From: Microcella humidisoli
GTDB lineage: Bacteria; Actinomycetota; Actinomycetes; Actinomycetales; Microbacteriaceae
Reading direction: 5' to 3'
Assembly (NCBI RefSeq): GCF_024362325.1
Contig: NZ_CP101497.1
Span: forward strand, 1,364,001 to 1,428,000
DNA length: 64,000 bases
Shown: positions 47,669 to 56,008 of the stretch, piece after piece
Layout of the letters: each line of letters starts with the position of its first letter
How positions within the stretch are numbered: position 1 is the first letter of the stretch
The notes under the pieces: generated by a model
What the model was told of the DNA's origin: nothing
The model's database searches: none
Seen by the model: the letters and a program-made list of their open reading frames with translations, nothing else
Made by a program: the position numbers and the translations under genes

Positions 47669-48025
47669 ATGGGCCGGATCGTCGGGATCGGAGTCGACGT
47701 CGTCGACCTGGCGCGCTTCGAGCGGGCCCTCAGCCGCACCCCGCGCCTGCGCGAGCGGCTCTTCGCCGAGAACGAGCGCGACCTGCCCCTGCGCTCGCTC
47801 GCGGGGCGCTTCGCCGCGAAGGAGGCGCTCATGAAGGCGCTCGGGGCGACCGACGGTGTCGGCTGGCACGACATGCGCGTGGTACCCGACGCTGAGGGCA
47901 ACCCCGATCTCGTCGTGAGCGGGCGTGCGGCCGAGATCGTGGCCGAGCGCGGCATCGGCTCGCTGCACCTCTCGATGTCACACGACGCGGGCGTCGCGAT
48001 CGCCTTCGTGGTGGCCGAGTCATGA
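47669..48025 (+). CDS. acpS: Holo-[acyl-carrier-protein] synthase
   Basis: A 118-aa enzyme that moves 4'-phosphopantetheine from CoA to acyl carrier protein. Magnesium ligands are in GIGVDVVDLARFERAL (Asp10) and GRFAAKEALMKALGA (Glu). ATG 47669 has GGAGG 5 nt upstream. The stop overlaps the alr ATG. Linkage glmS-acpS-alr is conserved in actinobacteria. Confidence 0.96.
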   Translation: MGRIVGIGVDVVDLARFERALSRTPRLRERLFAENERDLPLRSLAGRFAAKEALMKALGATDGVGWHDMRVVPDAEGNPDLVVSGRAAEIVAERGIGSLHLSMSHDAGVAIAFVVAES

Positions 48026-49116
48026 CGCGGCCGTTGCGCGAGGCGCGCATCTCGGCTGAAGCGATCGGCGCGAACACCGCCACCCTGCGACGCCTCGTGC
48101 CGACGACCCACGCCATGGCGATCGTCAAGGCCGACGGCTACGGCCACGGCGCGGTGACGGCCGCGCGCGCCGCCCTCGAGGCCGGGGTCGACCACCTCGG
48201 CGTCGCCGACCTCGACGAGGCCTTCGAGCTGCGTGCCGCGGGCATCGATGCGCCCGTGCTCGCGTGGTTGCACGACCCCGAGGCCGACTTCGCCGCCGCC
48301 GCGGAGGCCGGCATCGCGCTCGGCATCAGCTCGGGCCCCCAGCTCGCACGCGCGGCGGCGAGCGGCCACCGCGCGACCGTGCACATCAAGGTCGACACGG
48401 GGCTCTCGCGCAACGGCGTGATCGAGGCCGAGTGGGGTCCGCTCGTCGAGCAGCTCGCCGCCCACGTCGCGGCGGGCGAGGTCGCGCTCGGTGGCGTGTT
48501 CAGCCACCTCTCGAACACTTCGCCCGACGACGACCGCGGGCAGGTGGTCGCCTTCGAGCGGTTCCTGGATGCGGTGCGCAGCGTCGGCCTCGACCCGGGC
48601 ATCCGGCATCTCGCCGCCTCGGCCGCGGCGCTCGACCATCCGGCGGCCCGCTACGACATGGTGCGGCTCGGCATCGGGCTCTACGGCATCGCCCCGGAGC
48701 GCCACCTGCGTGGCACGCTGCCGCTCGTGCCGGCGATGCAGCTGAGCGCGCGTGTCGTCGGCCTCAAGCGCGTGCCCGCGGGCAGCGGGGTCTCGTACGG
48801 CTTCCTGCATCGCACAACCGTGCCGACGACGCTCGCGCTCGTGCCGCTCGGCTACGCCGACGGTGTTCCGCGCGCGGCGGTCGACGCCCCCGTGCGGATC
48901 GGCGACGGCGTGCACCGCGTCGTCGGCCGCATCGCGATGGACCAGGTCGTGGTCGACGTCGGCGACGCCCCCGTCGAGATCGGCGACCGCGCCGTGCTGT
49001 GGGGCGATCCGGCCGAGGGCGACCCGGGCGTCGATGAGTGGGCCGACGCCGCCGGCACGATCGCCTACGAGCTCGTCACGCGGCTCGGCCGGCGTGTGCA
49101 CCGAACGGGGGCATGA
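48022..49116 (+). CDS. alr: Alanine racemase
   Basis: A 364-aa PLP enzyme that makes D-alanine for peptidoglycan. The PLP lysine is Lys36 in AIVKADGYGHGAV and the second catalytic base is Tyr259 in GVSYGFLHRT; the PLP-phosphate segment is YDMVRLGIGLYGIAP. The ATG overlaps the acpS stop (ATGA). Confidence 0.97.
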   Translation: MTRPLREARISAEAIGANTATLRRLVPTTHAMAIVKADGYGHGAVTAARAALEAGVDHLGVADLDEAFELRAAGIDAPVLAWLHDPEADFAAAAEAGIALGISSGPQLARAAASGHRATVHIKVDTGLSRNGVIEAEWGPLVEQLAAHVAAGEVALGGVFSHLSNTSPDDDRGQVVAFERFLDAVRSVGLDPGIRHLAASAAALDHPAARYDMVRLGIGLYGIAPERHLRGTLPLVPAMQLSARVVGLKRVPAGSGVSYGFLHRTTVPTTLALVPLGYADGVPRAAVDAPVRIGDGVHRVVGRIAMDQVVVDVGDAPVEIGDRAVLWGDPAEGDPGVDEWADAAGTIAYELVTRLGRRVHRTGA

Positions 49117-49120
49117 GCGC

Positions 49121-49648
49121 ATGTCGGTCTCGCTGACGATCGCCGACCCCGACGCGATGGAGCGCTTGGGCGCCCTGCTCGCCGAGCAGCTCGGGGCGGG
49201 CGACGTGCTGCTGCTCACGGGAGAGCTCGGTGCGGGCAAGACGACGCTCACGCGCGGCCTCGGTGCCGCGCTCGGCGTGCGGGGTGCCGTGACGAGCCCC
49301 ACGTTCGTGCTCGCGCGCACGCATCCGCGCCCGGATGCACCGCCGCTCGTGCACGTCGACGCCTACCGATTGCGCGACGCCGCCGAGCTCGACGACCTCG
49401 ATCTCGACTTCGCGGGGTCGATCGTCGTCGTCGAGTGGGGCGCCGGGCTGCTCGAGCACCTGGTCGACGAGTGGCTCGCCGTGACGATCGAGCGGCCGTC
49501 GGGCGCGGGCGAGGGCACGGCCGCGACGACCGATGACGATTCCGCACCGGACCCCGACGCCGCGCCGATCGAACCCCGCACGGTCACGATCACGGGCGTC
49601 GGCGCGCGCTGGGCCGACCTAGGCTGGCTGCATGCTGCTCGCGATTGA
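49121..49648 (+). CDS. tsaE: t6A biosynthesis ATPase TsaE
   Basis: A 175-aa protein that works with TsaB and TsaD to make N6-threonylcarbamoyladenosine in ANN-decoding tRNAs. Walker A is TGELGAGKTTLTRGLG; TSPTFVLAR, HVDAYRL and VVEWGAG are family segments. An acidic Ala/Asp insertion (GTAATTDDDSAPDPDAAPIE) lies near the C-terminus. The 3' end overlaps tsaB by 17 nt. Confidence 0.93.
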   Translation: MSVSLTIADPDAMERLGALLAEQLGAGDVLLLTGELGAGKTTLTRGLGAALGVRGAVTSPTFVLARTHPRPDAPPLVHVDAYRLRDAAELDDLDLDFAGSIVVVEWGAGLLEHLVDEWLAVTIERPSGAGEGTAATTDDDSAPDPDAAPIEPRTVTITGVGARWADLGWLHAARD

Positions 49649-50246
49649 CACCTCCGCGGGCACCGCGGTCGCGGTCGTCGCCGACGACGGGCGCGTGCTC
49701 GCTGAGCGGTCCACCCCCGACACCCGGCGGCACGCCGAGATCATCGGCCCGTTCCTCGACGCCGTGCTGCATGCCGAGGGCGTCTCGGCCGCGGCGCTCA
49801 CCGGGGTCGTCACGGGCATCGGCCCCGGGCCGTACACGGGCCTGCGCGTCGGCATCGCGGCGGCGCGCGCGGTCGCGTTCGCGCGCGGCATCCCGCTGCT
49901 GCCGGTGCCGAGCCACGATGCCGTCGCCCTCGCGCTCGTCGAGGGCGGCGTGGCCGCGGGGCGCTTCTCGGTGGTGACGGATGCCCGCCGCCGCGAGGTC
50001 GCCGTCACGACCTACGCGGCCGCCCTGCCCCTGCCGACGGTCGTGGCGCCCGCGCACCTCGTCGCCCGCATCGAGTGGATGCCAGAGGAGGGGGTCGCCG
50101 CCCACGAGGTCGTCGAGATCCCCGCTGCCCCGCTCGCGCACGTCGCCCTCGCGCGGCTCGCCGCGGGGCTGCCGTTCGCGGCACCCCAGCCGCTCTACCT
50201 GCGCGCGCCCGACGTGACGCTCTCGAGCCCGAAGCGGGTGAGCTGA
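49632..50246 (+). CDS. tsaB: t6A complex subunit TsaB
   Basis: A 204-aa ASKHA-fold partner of TsaD. It begins MLLAIDTSAGTAVAVVADDG and contains the conserved GIGPGPYTGLRVGIAAARAV and VTDARRREVAVTTY. Its start lies inside tsaE; TAGGCT stands 6 nt before the ATG, so a second, leaderless transcript is possible. It overlaps rimI by ATGA. Confidence 0.94.
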   Translation: MLLAIDTSAGTAVAVVADDGRVLAERSTPDTRRHAEIIGPFLDAVLHAEGVSAAALTGVVTGIGPGPYTGLRVGIAAARAVAFARGIPLLPVPSHDAVALALVEGGVAAGRFSVVTDARRREVAVTTYAAALPLPTVVAPAHLVARIEWMPEEGVAAHEVVEIPAAPLAHVALARLAAGLPFAAPQPLYLRAPDVTLSSPKRVS

Positions 50247-50710
50247 TGCAGGCCGATCAGGTGCAGCTGCGCGACGCCGACCTCGACGATCTCGACGCGA
50301 TCATGGCGCTCGAGATCGCGACCTTCCCCTCCGACGCCTGGAGCCGCGAGATGATGGCCGCTGAGCTCGCCGCCCCGCACACGCGCTATCTCGTGGCGCT
50401 GGTCGGCGAGGCGATCGTCGGCTACGCGGGGCTCAGCGCCCCGGTCGGCGCGACGCAGGCCGACATTCAGACCATCGCCGTCGACGGGCAGCACCGGCGG
50501 CTCGGCATCGGAGCGCTGCTCGTGGCCCGCCTGCTCGACGAGGCGCGCGTGCGTCGCGTCGACGACGTGCTGCTCGAGGTGCGCGCCGACAACCCGGGCG
50601 CCCAGCGACTGTACGAACGGCACGGCTTCGCACCGATCGCCGTGCGGCCCCGCTACTACCAACCCGACGACGTCGACGCGATCGTCATGCGCTGGGAGGC
50701 GGGATCGTGA
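50246..50710 (+). CDS. rimI: Ribosomal-protein-alanine N-acetyltransferase family (RimI-like)
   Basis: A 154-aa GNAT enzyme. Acetyl-CoA-binding residues are in [40 protein letters not shown] is the C-terminal GNAT motif. RimI acetylates the N-terminus of S18 in enterobacteria; in actinobacteria the substrate range is wider and is not known here. It lies between tsaB and tsaD and overlaps both. Confidence 0.92.
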   Translation: MQADQVQLRDADLDDLDAIMALEIATFPSDAWSREMMAAELAAPHTRYLVALVGEAIVGYAGLSAPVGATQADIQTIAVDGQHRRLGIGALLVARLLDEARVRRVDDVLLEVRADNPGAQRLYERHGFAPIAVRPRYYQPDDVDAIVMRWEAGS

Positions 50711-51762
50711 GCGCGCAGCCACTGGTCCTGGGCATCGAGACGAGCTGCGACGAGACGGGCATCGGCATCGTTCGCGGAACGACCCTGCTCGCCAACGTCA
50801 TCTCGTCGTCGATGGAGGAGCACGCGCGCTTCGGGGGTGTCGTGCCCGAGGTGGCGGCGCGCGCCCACCTCGAGGCTCTCGAGCCCGCCCTGCGGCAAGC
50901 GCTCGACACGGCCGGCGTCACGCTCGACGAGCTCGACGCGATCGCCGTGACGAGCGGCCCCGGCTTGAGCGGAGCGCTCATGGTCGGGGTCGGTGCCGCG
51001 AAGGCGCTCGCCGTCGCGCTCGACAAACCCTTCTACGCCGTCAACCACCTCGTCGGCCACGTCGGCGCCGACGTGCTGCGCACCGAGGGCGAGACGCAGA
51101 TCGAGCTGCCCACGATCGCCCTGCTCGTCTCGGGCGGCCACACCTCGCTGCTGCACGTGCGCGACCTCACGAGCGACGTCGAGTTGCTCGGCGAGACCAT
51201 CGACGACGCGGCGGGCGAGGCCTTCGACAAGGTCGCGCGCCTGCTCGGCCTGCCCTACCCGGGCGGTCCGCACATCGACCGTGTCGCGGCCGAGGGCGAC
51301 CCCGCCGCCGTCCGGTTCCCGCGCGGGCTCACGCTGCCGAAAGACCTCGAGCGGCACCGCTACGACTTCTCGTTCTCGGGCCTCAAGACCGCGGTCGCGC
51401 GGCATGTCGAGAAGCTGCGGGATGCGGGGCTCGAGGTGCCCGTCGCCGACATCGCCGCCTCGTTCCGCGAGGCCGTCGCCGACGTGCTCACGGCGAAGGC
51501 GATCGCGGCCTGCACCGACCTCGGTGTGCCGCGCCTGCTGCTCGGAGGGGGCGTCGCCGCGAACGCGCGGGTGCGGGGCCTGGCCGCCGAGCGGGCCGCC
51601 GCGGCCGGGGTCGAGCTCCGCATCCCGCCCCTGTCGCTCTGCACCGACAACGGGGCGATGATCGCCGCGCTCGCCGCGCAACTCATCGCCGCGGGCCACG
51701 CGCCCTCGGCGCTCGACGTGAGCGCCGATTCGACCCTGCCCGTGACGCTCATCCAGGCGTGA
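50707..51762 (+). CDS. tsaD: tRNA threonylcarbamoyltransferase TsaD
   Basis: The 351-aa catalytic subunit of t6A synthesis. It begins [20 protein letters not shown]; the metal-binding histidines are in [15 protein letters not shown], and [43 protein letters not shown] and [15 protein letters not shown] are family motifs. The GTG start is inside the rimI stop region. Last gene of the alr-tsaE-tsaB-rimI-tsaD string. Confidence 0.97.
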   Translation: MSAQPLVLGIETSCDETGIGIVRGTTLLANVISSSMEEHARFGGVVPEVAARAHLEALEPALRQALDTAGVTLDELDAIAVTSGPGLSGALMVGVGAAKALAVALDKPFYAVNHLVGHVGADVLRTEGETQIELPTIALLVSGGHTSLLHVRDLTSDVELLGETIDDAAGEAFDKVARLLGLPYPGGPHIDRVAAEGDPAAVRFPRGLTLPKDLERHRYDFSFSGLKTAVARHVEKLRDAGLEVPVADIAASFREAVADVLTAKAIAACTDLGVPRLLLGGGVAANARVRGLAAERAAAAGVELRIPPLSLCTDNGAMIAALAAQLIAAGHAPSALDVSADSTLPVTLIQA

Positions 51763-51792
51763 GCGCACCGTGACGGCGCGCGTCGTGGCGCG

Positions 51793-51821
51793 TTGACACC
51801 CCCTCACCACACTGTCAGCAT
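51793..51821 (+). promoter_or_regulatory. Predicted promoter of the DUF4190-type genes
   Basis: A perfect TTGACA (51793-51798), 17 bp, then CAGCAT (51816-51821). As at rpsJ, the -10 box has C at its first position. The gene start is 48 nt downstream. Confidence 0.55.
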
Positions 51822-51868
51822 GGTCGTGCCCGTTCGGGCCGCATCGTCCACCATCCAGGAGAGCCTTC

Positions 51869-52177
51869 ATGTCTGACGTCACCCCGCCGCCGCCCGCCCA
51901 GCCCGCTCCGACCCCGTACGCTTCCGCGCCCACCGGTGCGAAGACGAACACCCTCGCGATCGTCTCGCTCGTGCTCGCCTTCTTCATCTCGCTCGGTGCT
52001 GTGATCTGCGGGCACATCGCCCTCAGCCAGATCAAGAAGACGGGCGAGAACGGCCGCGGCCTCGCGATCGCCGGTCTCGTGCTCGGCTACCTCGGTCTCG
52101 TCGCCGGTCTGATCGGCACGATCCTCTGGATCAGCTTCTTCGCGATCGCCGCGGGCAGCGGGAGCTTCTCGTACTAG
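51869..52177 (+). CDS. Small DUF4190-type membrane protein
   Basis: A 102-aa protein with a Pro/Ala-rich N-terminal 25 residues and two membrane helices. Between the helices is the family signature ICGHIALSQIKKTGENGRGL, followed by AIAGLVLGYLGLV. DUF4190 proteins are abundant in actinobacteria and their function is unknown. ATG with CAGGAGAG upstream. First of three related genes. Confidence 0.85.
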   Translation: MSDVTPPPPAQPAPTPYASAPTGAKTNTLAIVSLVLAFFISLGAVICGHIALSQIKKTGENGRGLAIAGLVLGYLGLVAGLIGTILWISFFAIAAGSGSFSY

Positions 52178-52193
52178 CCGCCTGAGCGGATTC

Positions 52194-52230
52194 GAGGCTC
52201 GCACCGAGGTGAACCCTCGGTGCGAGCCTC
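52194..52230 (+). terminator. Perfect 16-bp hairpin terminator
   Basis: GAGGCTCGCACCGAGG pairs perfectly with CCTCGGTGCGAGCCTC around a TGAAC loop, between the first and second DUF4190-type genes. Confidence 0.85.
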
Positions 52231-52279
52231 TATCATGTGCGGAGCACGCCCGAACCCCGAGCCGAACGGCACGATACCC

Positions 52280-52519
52280 ATGACCGCACCCGCCACCCGC
52301 ACGACCAATCGCCTCGCACCGGTCGCCCTCATCCTCGCGATCCTCGTCCCGATCGCGGGCGCCGTGCTCGGGCACATCACGCTGCGCCAGATCGCGCAGA
52401 CCGGCGAGGCCGGTCGGGGGCTGGCGCTCGCCGCGACGATCATCGGCTGGGTGGGCACCGTCGCCTGGTTCGCCTTCTGGGGTGTGTTCCTCACCATGCT
52501 CGGAGCCATGGCGTTCTGA
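52280..52519 (+). CDS. Small DUF4190-type membrane protein
   Basis: A 79-aa protein with two membrane helices and the core VLGHITLRQIAQTGEAGRGL, clearly related to its neighbours. It lacks a Pro-rich N-terminus if ATG 52280 is the start. Upstream in-frame ATGs at 52220 and 52235 are possible; no start has a convincing ribosome-binding site, and 52235 follows the TATCAT after the hairpin. Function unknown. Confidence 0.7.
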   Translation: MTAPATRTTNRLAPVALILAILVPIAGAVLGHITLRQIAQTGEAGRGLALAATIIGWVGTVAWFAFWGVFLTMLGAMAF

Positions 52520-52566
52520 CGCCGACCCTGACCACCCTGATCGACCGCACGCCGAAGGAGAGCCCC

Positions 52567-53304
52567 GTGGCTGATTCGACCGTTCCCCCGCCCCCGCCGC
52601 CGGCCCCCGGTCAAGGCGGGGCGGATGCTCCGCTTCCCTCCGTCGCCGCTGCGAGCGCCGCGGCCCCGAAGACAGCGCCCGCAGCCAAGAAGCCGGCCGC
52701 GGCGACGACGAAGCCTGCCGCTGTGAAGGCGCCTGCGGCAGCCAAGGCTCCTGCGGCAGCCAAGGCTCCTGACGCAGCGAAGGCTCCTGCGGCTGCGAAG
52801 GCGCCTGCCGCGGCGAAGGCTCCTGCGGCGACGAAGGCTCCTGCGGCGACGAAGGCGCCCGCTGCCGCGTCCGCCGCGGCACCTGCTGCCGCGACCGCTG
52901 CCCTGCCGGTTCCGCCTCCGGCACCGGAGGCCGCCGAGCCCGCTCGCCCGAACCCGTACGCCCCGGCCGCAACGGCTGCCCCCGCGGCTCCGATCGTCGG
53001 CGCGCCGACCCCCTACACCGCGCTGCCGACGGCGCCCTCGTCGACGCTGAGCGTGCTCGCCCTCGTTTTCGGCATCATGGGCCTCGTGCTGTCGTTCTTC
53101 TTCTTCGGGCTGCTGCCGGCCATCGCGGGTGTCGTCCTCGGCCACCTCGCGCTCAAGCGCGAACCGCACGCGCGCGGCATGGCGATCGCGGGTCTCGCGA
53201 CGGGCTACGCCGGGCTCGGCCTCGGACTGCTGTGGGTGCTGCTGATCGTCGTCTTCACGCTGCTGCCGCTGCTGTTCATCGGGGCGGTCGGCTTCGGCGG
53301 CTGA
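52567..53304 (+). CDS. DUF4190-type membrane protein with long KAPAAA-repeat N-terminus
   Basis: A 245-aa protein. Residues 1-150 are low complexity: Pro-rich, then eight tandem KAPAAA-type hexapeptides, then Pro/Ala. Two membrane helices follow with the core VVLGHLALKREPHARGMAIA. Compared with its two small neighbours, it has gained a long Lys/Ala/Pro cytoplasmic or wall-spanning arm like that of L15. The GTG 52567 follows AAGGAGAG. Confidence 0.82.
   Translation: MADSTVPPPPPPAPGQGGADAPLPSVAAASAAAPKTAPAAKKPAAATTKPAAVKAPAAAKAPAAAKAPDAAKAPAAAKAPAAAKAPAATKAPAATKAPAAASAAAPAAATAALPVPPPAPEAAEPARPNPYAPAATAAPAAPIVGAPTPYTALPTAPSSTLSVLALVFGIMGLVLSFFFFGLLPAIAGVVLGHLALKREPHARGMAIAGLATGYAGLGLGLLWVLLIVVFTLLPLLFIGAVGFGG
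52726..52869 (+). repeat. Eight tandem 18-bp repeats encoding KAPAAA
   Basis: Units read AAGGCTCCTGCGGCAGCC or close variants and encode KAPAAA, with Asp or Thr at some positions. Copy number is likely to vary between strains. The peptide is similar to the repeats in the L15 extension at 31.4 kb. Confidence 0.85.
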
Positions 53305-53328
53305 CGGCTCGATCGCGCGGCGAGGGGC

Positions 53329-54510
53329 TCAGTCGCAGCGCTCGGCGATGAGCGCCACGCGCTCGCCCGCTGATCGCGTGAGCACGAGCACCGCCGACTC
53401 GGCGCCGCGGAGGGCGAGCTTCGGGCGCAGCGCCGCGGGATCGATGTCGACTCCGCGCTTCTTGATCTCGAGCACGCCGATGCCGCGCGACGCGAGGGCA
53501 CGCTTGATCCGTGCGGTGTCGAGCGGCAGTCGTTCGAGCACGCGGAACCCGCGCGCGAAGGGGGTCGCGGTCGGCCGGTCGGCCGTGAGATAGGCGATCG
53601 TCGGGTCGAGCATCCGACCCCCCATCGAGCGCGCGAGGTCGCCGATGAGGCGCGCGCGAATGACGGCGCCGTCGGGCTCGTAGAGGTACTCGCCGAGCGG
53701 GCCGGGCTCGACGTCGTCGCTGTCGGCGGCAGCGCGCAGCTCGGCGGGCAGTTCATCGCCGCGCAGCACGAGCGCTGCTCGTCCGACGCCGGGGCGGGCC
53801 AACGCGCCGCTCCACAGCACGAGCTCGACGACCTCGCCGTCGACCGAGATCCACTGCGCCTCGAGGCCCTCGGGCAGCAGCGCGCGGTCCATTCCCGGCG
53901 CGAGCTTGATGCCCCCTGGTCGCTGCCGCGCGATCGCGAGGGCCTGCGTGAGGCTCGGCGACCAGTCGTCGGGCGACGACAGGCGCGATGCCCCCTCGCG
54001 GCGCGCGGGGTCGAGCCATACCGCATCGACCGCGTCGAGAGGCTGCTCGAGCGCGTCGCCGTGCGCGACCTGCGCGGTCGGGAAGGGCACGAGGTTGTAG
54101 GCGGCGATCGCGGCCGTCGCCTCATCGCGCTCGACGGCCGTGACGCGCAGGTCGAGCGACGCCATCGCCATGGCGTCGCCGCCGATGCCGCACCCGAGGT
54201 CGGCGACGCGCGTGAGGCCCGCGGCGGCGAAGCGGCCCGCGTGCACGGCGGCGACGCGCAAGCGGCTCGCCTGCTCGAGCCCCTCCTGGGTGAAGAGCAT
54301 GCGCTGCGCGAAGGGACCGAACTTCGCCTCGGCCTTGCGCCGCAGCCGGTACTGGGTCAGCACGGCGGCGACGAGAGCGGGGGGATGCCCGGCCTTGCGT
54401 AACCGCGAGACGAGCGCCACGGCATCGCTGACCGCGCCGCTCGGCTCGAGCTCGTCGAGCAGCCGCAGCGCCTCGGGCGTCAGCAGTTCACGCAGCTCGG
54501 CGACATCCAT
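53329..54510 (-). CDS. SAM-dependent methyltransferase with THUMP-like C-terminal domain
   Basis: A 393-aa protein. Motif I of a class I methyltransferase is VADLGCGIGGDAMAMASLDL (about 95-115), with VTAVERDEATAAIAAYNL as the next strand and VWLDPARRE in the motif IV position. The C-terminal part (IKRALASRGIGVLEIKKRGV) resembles the THUMP-like domain of actinobacterial proteins of this class. An RNA substrate is likely but unproven. ATG 54510 has GGGAGG 8 nt upstream. It is divergent from groES. Confidence 0.82.
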   Translation of the reverse strand: MDVAELRELLTPEALRLLDELEPSGAVSDAVALVSRLRKAGHPPALVAAVLTQYRLRRKAEAKFGPFAQRMLFTQEGLEQASRLRVAAVHAGRFAAAGLTRVADLGCGIGGDAMAMASLDLRVTAVERDEATAAIAAYNLVPFPTAQVAHGDALEQPLDAVDAVWLDPARREGASRLSSPDDWSPSLTQALAIARQRPGGIKLAPGMDRALLPEGLEAQWISVDGEVVELVLWSGALARPGVGRAALVLRGDELPAELRAAADSDDVEPGPLGEYLYEPDGAVIRARLIGDLARSMGGRMLDPTIAYLTADRPTATPFARGFRVLERLPLDTARIKRALASRGIGVLEIKKRGVDIDPAALRPKLALRGAESAVLVLTRSAGERVALIAERCD

Positions 54511-54546
54511 GCCCCGATCCTCCCACCCCGCCGCCATTCGGTGTCG

Positions 54547-54573
54547 TTGGCACTCGGATTGCGTGAGTGCTAA
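54547..54573 (+). promoter_or_regulatory. CIRCE operator (HrcA site) of groES
   Basis: TTGGCACTC-N9-GAGTGCTAA matches the consensus TTAGCACTC-N9-GAGTGCTAA with one mismatch. HrcA represses heat-shock genes through this element. Confidence 0.95.
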
Positions 54574-54588
54574 CCGCTTCGGTACAGT
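54559..54588 (+). promoter_or_regulatory. groES promoter overlapping CIRCE
   Basis: TTGCGT (54559-54564) and TACAGT (54583-54588) with an 18-bp spacer. The -35 box lies inside the CIRCE spacer, so bound HrcA would block RNA polymerase. Confidence 0.7.
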
Positions 54589-54593
54589 TGCTC

Positions 54594-54618
54594 TGGCACT
54601 CGCACGTCGAGTGTGCCA
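54594..54618 (+). promoter_or_regulatory. Second, degenerate CIRCE-like inverted repeat
   Basis: TGGCACTCG-N5-CGAGTGTGCCA keeps the half-sites GGCACTC and GAGTG, but with a 7-nt gap between CACTC and GAGTG and a TG insertion in the right arm. It lies just after the transcription start and may be a weak second HrcA site. Confidence 0.5.
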
Positions 54619-54653
54619 ACCCCCTCATCGTCGTAAGAAAGAAGAGGTCAACC

Positions 54654-54950
54654 GTGTCGGTCAGCATCAAGCCGCTCGAGGATCGCATCGTCATCAAGCA
54701 GGTCGAGGCGGAGCAGACCACCGCCTCGGGTCTCGTCATCCCCGACACCGCCAAGGAGAAGCCCCAGGAGGGCGAAGTCGTCGCCGTCGGCCCCGGCCGC
54801 ATCGACGACAACGGCAACCGTGTTCCGCTCGACGTCGCCGTCGGCGACCGCGTGCTGTACTCGAAGTACGGCGGCACCGAGGTGAAGTACGGCGGCGAGG
54901 AGTTCCTCGTGCTGTCGGCTCGCGACGTGCTCGCGGTGGTCGTGCGCTAG
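54654..54950 (+). CDS. groES: Co-chaperonin GroES
   Basis: A 98-aa lid of the GroEL chaperonin. It reads [20 protein letters not shown]; the mobile loop that contacts GroEL is [20 protein letters not shown], and [19 protein letters not shown] is at the end. GTG 54654 follows AAGAAAGAAGAGG. groEL does not follow; a terminator does, so groEL must be elsewhere. Confidence 0.98.
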   Translation: MSVSIKPLEDRIVIKQVEAEQTTASGLVIPDTAKEKPQEGEVVAVGPGRIDDNGNRVPLDVAVGDRVLYSKYGGTEVKYGGEEFLVLSARDVLAVVVR

Positions 54951-54970
54951 GCGCATCCTCACCCGCATCC

Positions 54971-55004
54971 GAACCCCCGGTCCGCCTCGCGCGGTCGGGG
55001 GTTC
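54971..55004 (+). terminator. Terminator after groES
   Basis: A 9-bp outer stem (GAACCCCCG with CGGGGGTTC) with an inner CCGC/GCGG pairing, 20 nt after the stop. Confidence 0.8.
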
Positions 55005-55045
55005 GTGCTGTCCGGGGGCCGCGCGGCGAGCTCCCGCGCCCGGGA

Positions 55046-55051
55046 TACAGT
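55046..55051 (+). promoter_or_regulatory. -10 element of apparently leaderless rarD-like gene
   Basis: TACAGT ends 6 nt before GTG 55058; there is no ribosome-binding site. Confidence 0.45.
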
Positions 55052-55057
55052 GACACC

Positions 55058-56002
55058 GTGCCCGACTCGCGCCTGTCCTCCCGCGGTCTCGCGCTCGCGA
55101 TCAGCGCCTACGGGCTCTGGGGCTTCCTGCCCCTCTACTTCCTGCTGCTCGACCCGAGCACACCCGTCGAGATCGTGGCCTGGCGCATCGTGCTCTCGCT
55201 CGTGTTCTGCGTGCTGCTGCTCGCCGTGACGCGCGCGTTCGCGCCCTTCGTCGCGCTACTGCGCGACCGGCGCATCATGGGGCTGAGCCTGCTGGCCGGC
55301 ATCCTCATCGCCATCAACTGGATCGTCTACGTCTACGGCTCGACCAACGGGTTCGTCGTCGAGGCGGCACTCGGCTACTTCATCAACCCCATCGTCTCGA
55401 TCGCCCTCGGCGTCGTGTTCCTGCGCGAGCGGCTGCGCGTCGGGCAGTGGGTCGCCGTCGGCATCAGCGTGCTCGCCGTGCTCGTGCTCGCGATCGGCTA
55501 CGGGCAGCCGCCGTGGATCTCGCTCGCCCTCGCGTTCTCGTTCGGCTTCTACGGCTACATCAAGAACCGCATGGGCGGGCAGGTCTCCGCCGTCGCGGGG
55601 CTCACCCTCGAGACGGCGTGGCTCGTTCCGGTCGCGATCGTCGCCCTGGTCGCGGTGCAGCTGACGAGCGGCATCACGCTCGGCACCTCGGGGCTCGGCC
55701 ACGCCGTGCTGCTCTCGCTCGCGGGCATCATCACGGCGGTGCCGCTGCTGCTCTTCGCGGGGGCCACGCGCCGGCTGCCGCTGAGCGTCATGGGATTCAT
55801 CCAGTACTTCGCCCCCCTGCTGCAGTTCATCTTCGGTGTCGCCGTGCTGCTCGAGCCCATGCCGCTCGAGCGCTGGATCGGCTTCGCGCTCGTCTGGCTC
55901 GCGCTCGTGGTGCTCTCGGTCGAGGCCGTCGTGCAGCGTCGCCGCGCCACGCGCGAGCGCCGCGCCCTGCCGCTCGAGACCGGACCGGTCGAGACGGTCT
56001 GA
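55058..56002 (+). CDS. rarD: RarD-type EamA transporter
   Basis: A 314-aa integral membrane protein with about ten helices in two EamA halves. It starts RGLALAISAYGLWGFLPLYF, a typical RarD pattern, and contains NWIVYVYGSTNGFVVEAALG, YFINPIVSIALGVVFLRERL and SVMGFIQYFAPLLQFIFGVA. RarD proteins are named from chloramphenicol sensitivity but their natural substrate is unknown. A basic C-terminus (QRRRATRERR) is cytoplasmic. GTG 55058 from the -10 spacing. Confidence 0.92.
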   Translation: MPDSRLSSRGLALAISAYGLWGFLPLYFLLLDPSTPVEIVAWRIVLSLVFCVLLLAVTRAFAPFVALLRDRRIMGLSLLAGILIAINWIVYVYGSTNGFVVEAALGYFINPIVSIALGVVFLRERLRVGQWVAVGISVLAVLVLAIGYGQPPWISLALAFSFGFYGYIKNRMGGQVSAVAGLTLETAWLVPVAIVALVAVQLTSGITLGTSGLGHAVLLSLAGIITAVPLLLFAGATRRLPLSVMGFIQYFAPLLQFIFGVAVLLEPMPLERWIGFALVWLALVVLSVEAVVQRRRATRERRALPLETGPVETV

Positions 56003-56008
56003 CCCCGC

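Noticed and set aside
45601..49320. A 1239-codon open frame on the minus strand
   Set aside because: It is antisense to glmS, acpS and alr. Its Arg/Asp/Val/Leu-rich composition is that of a shadow frame.
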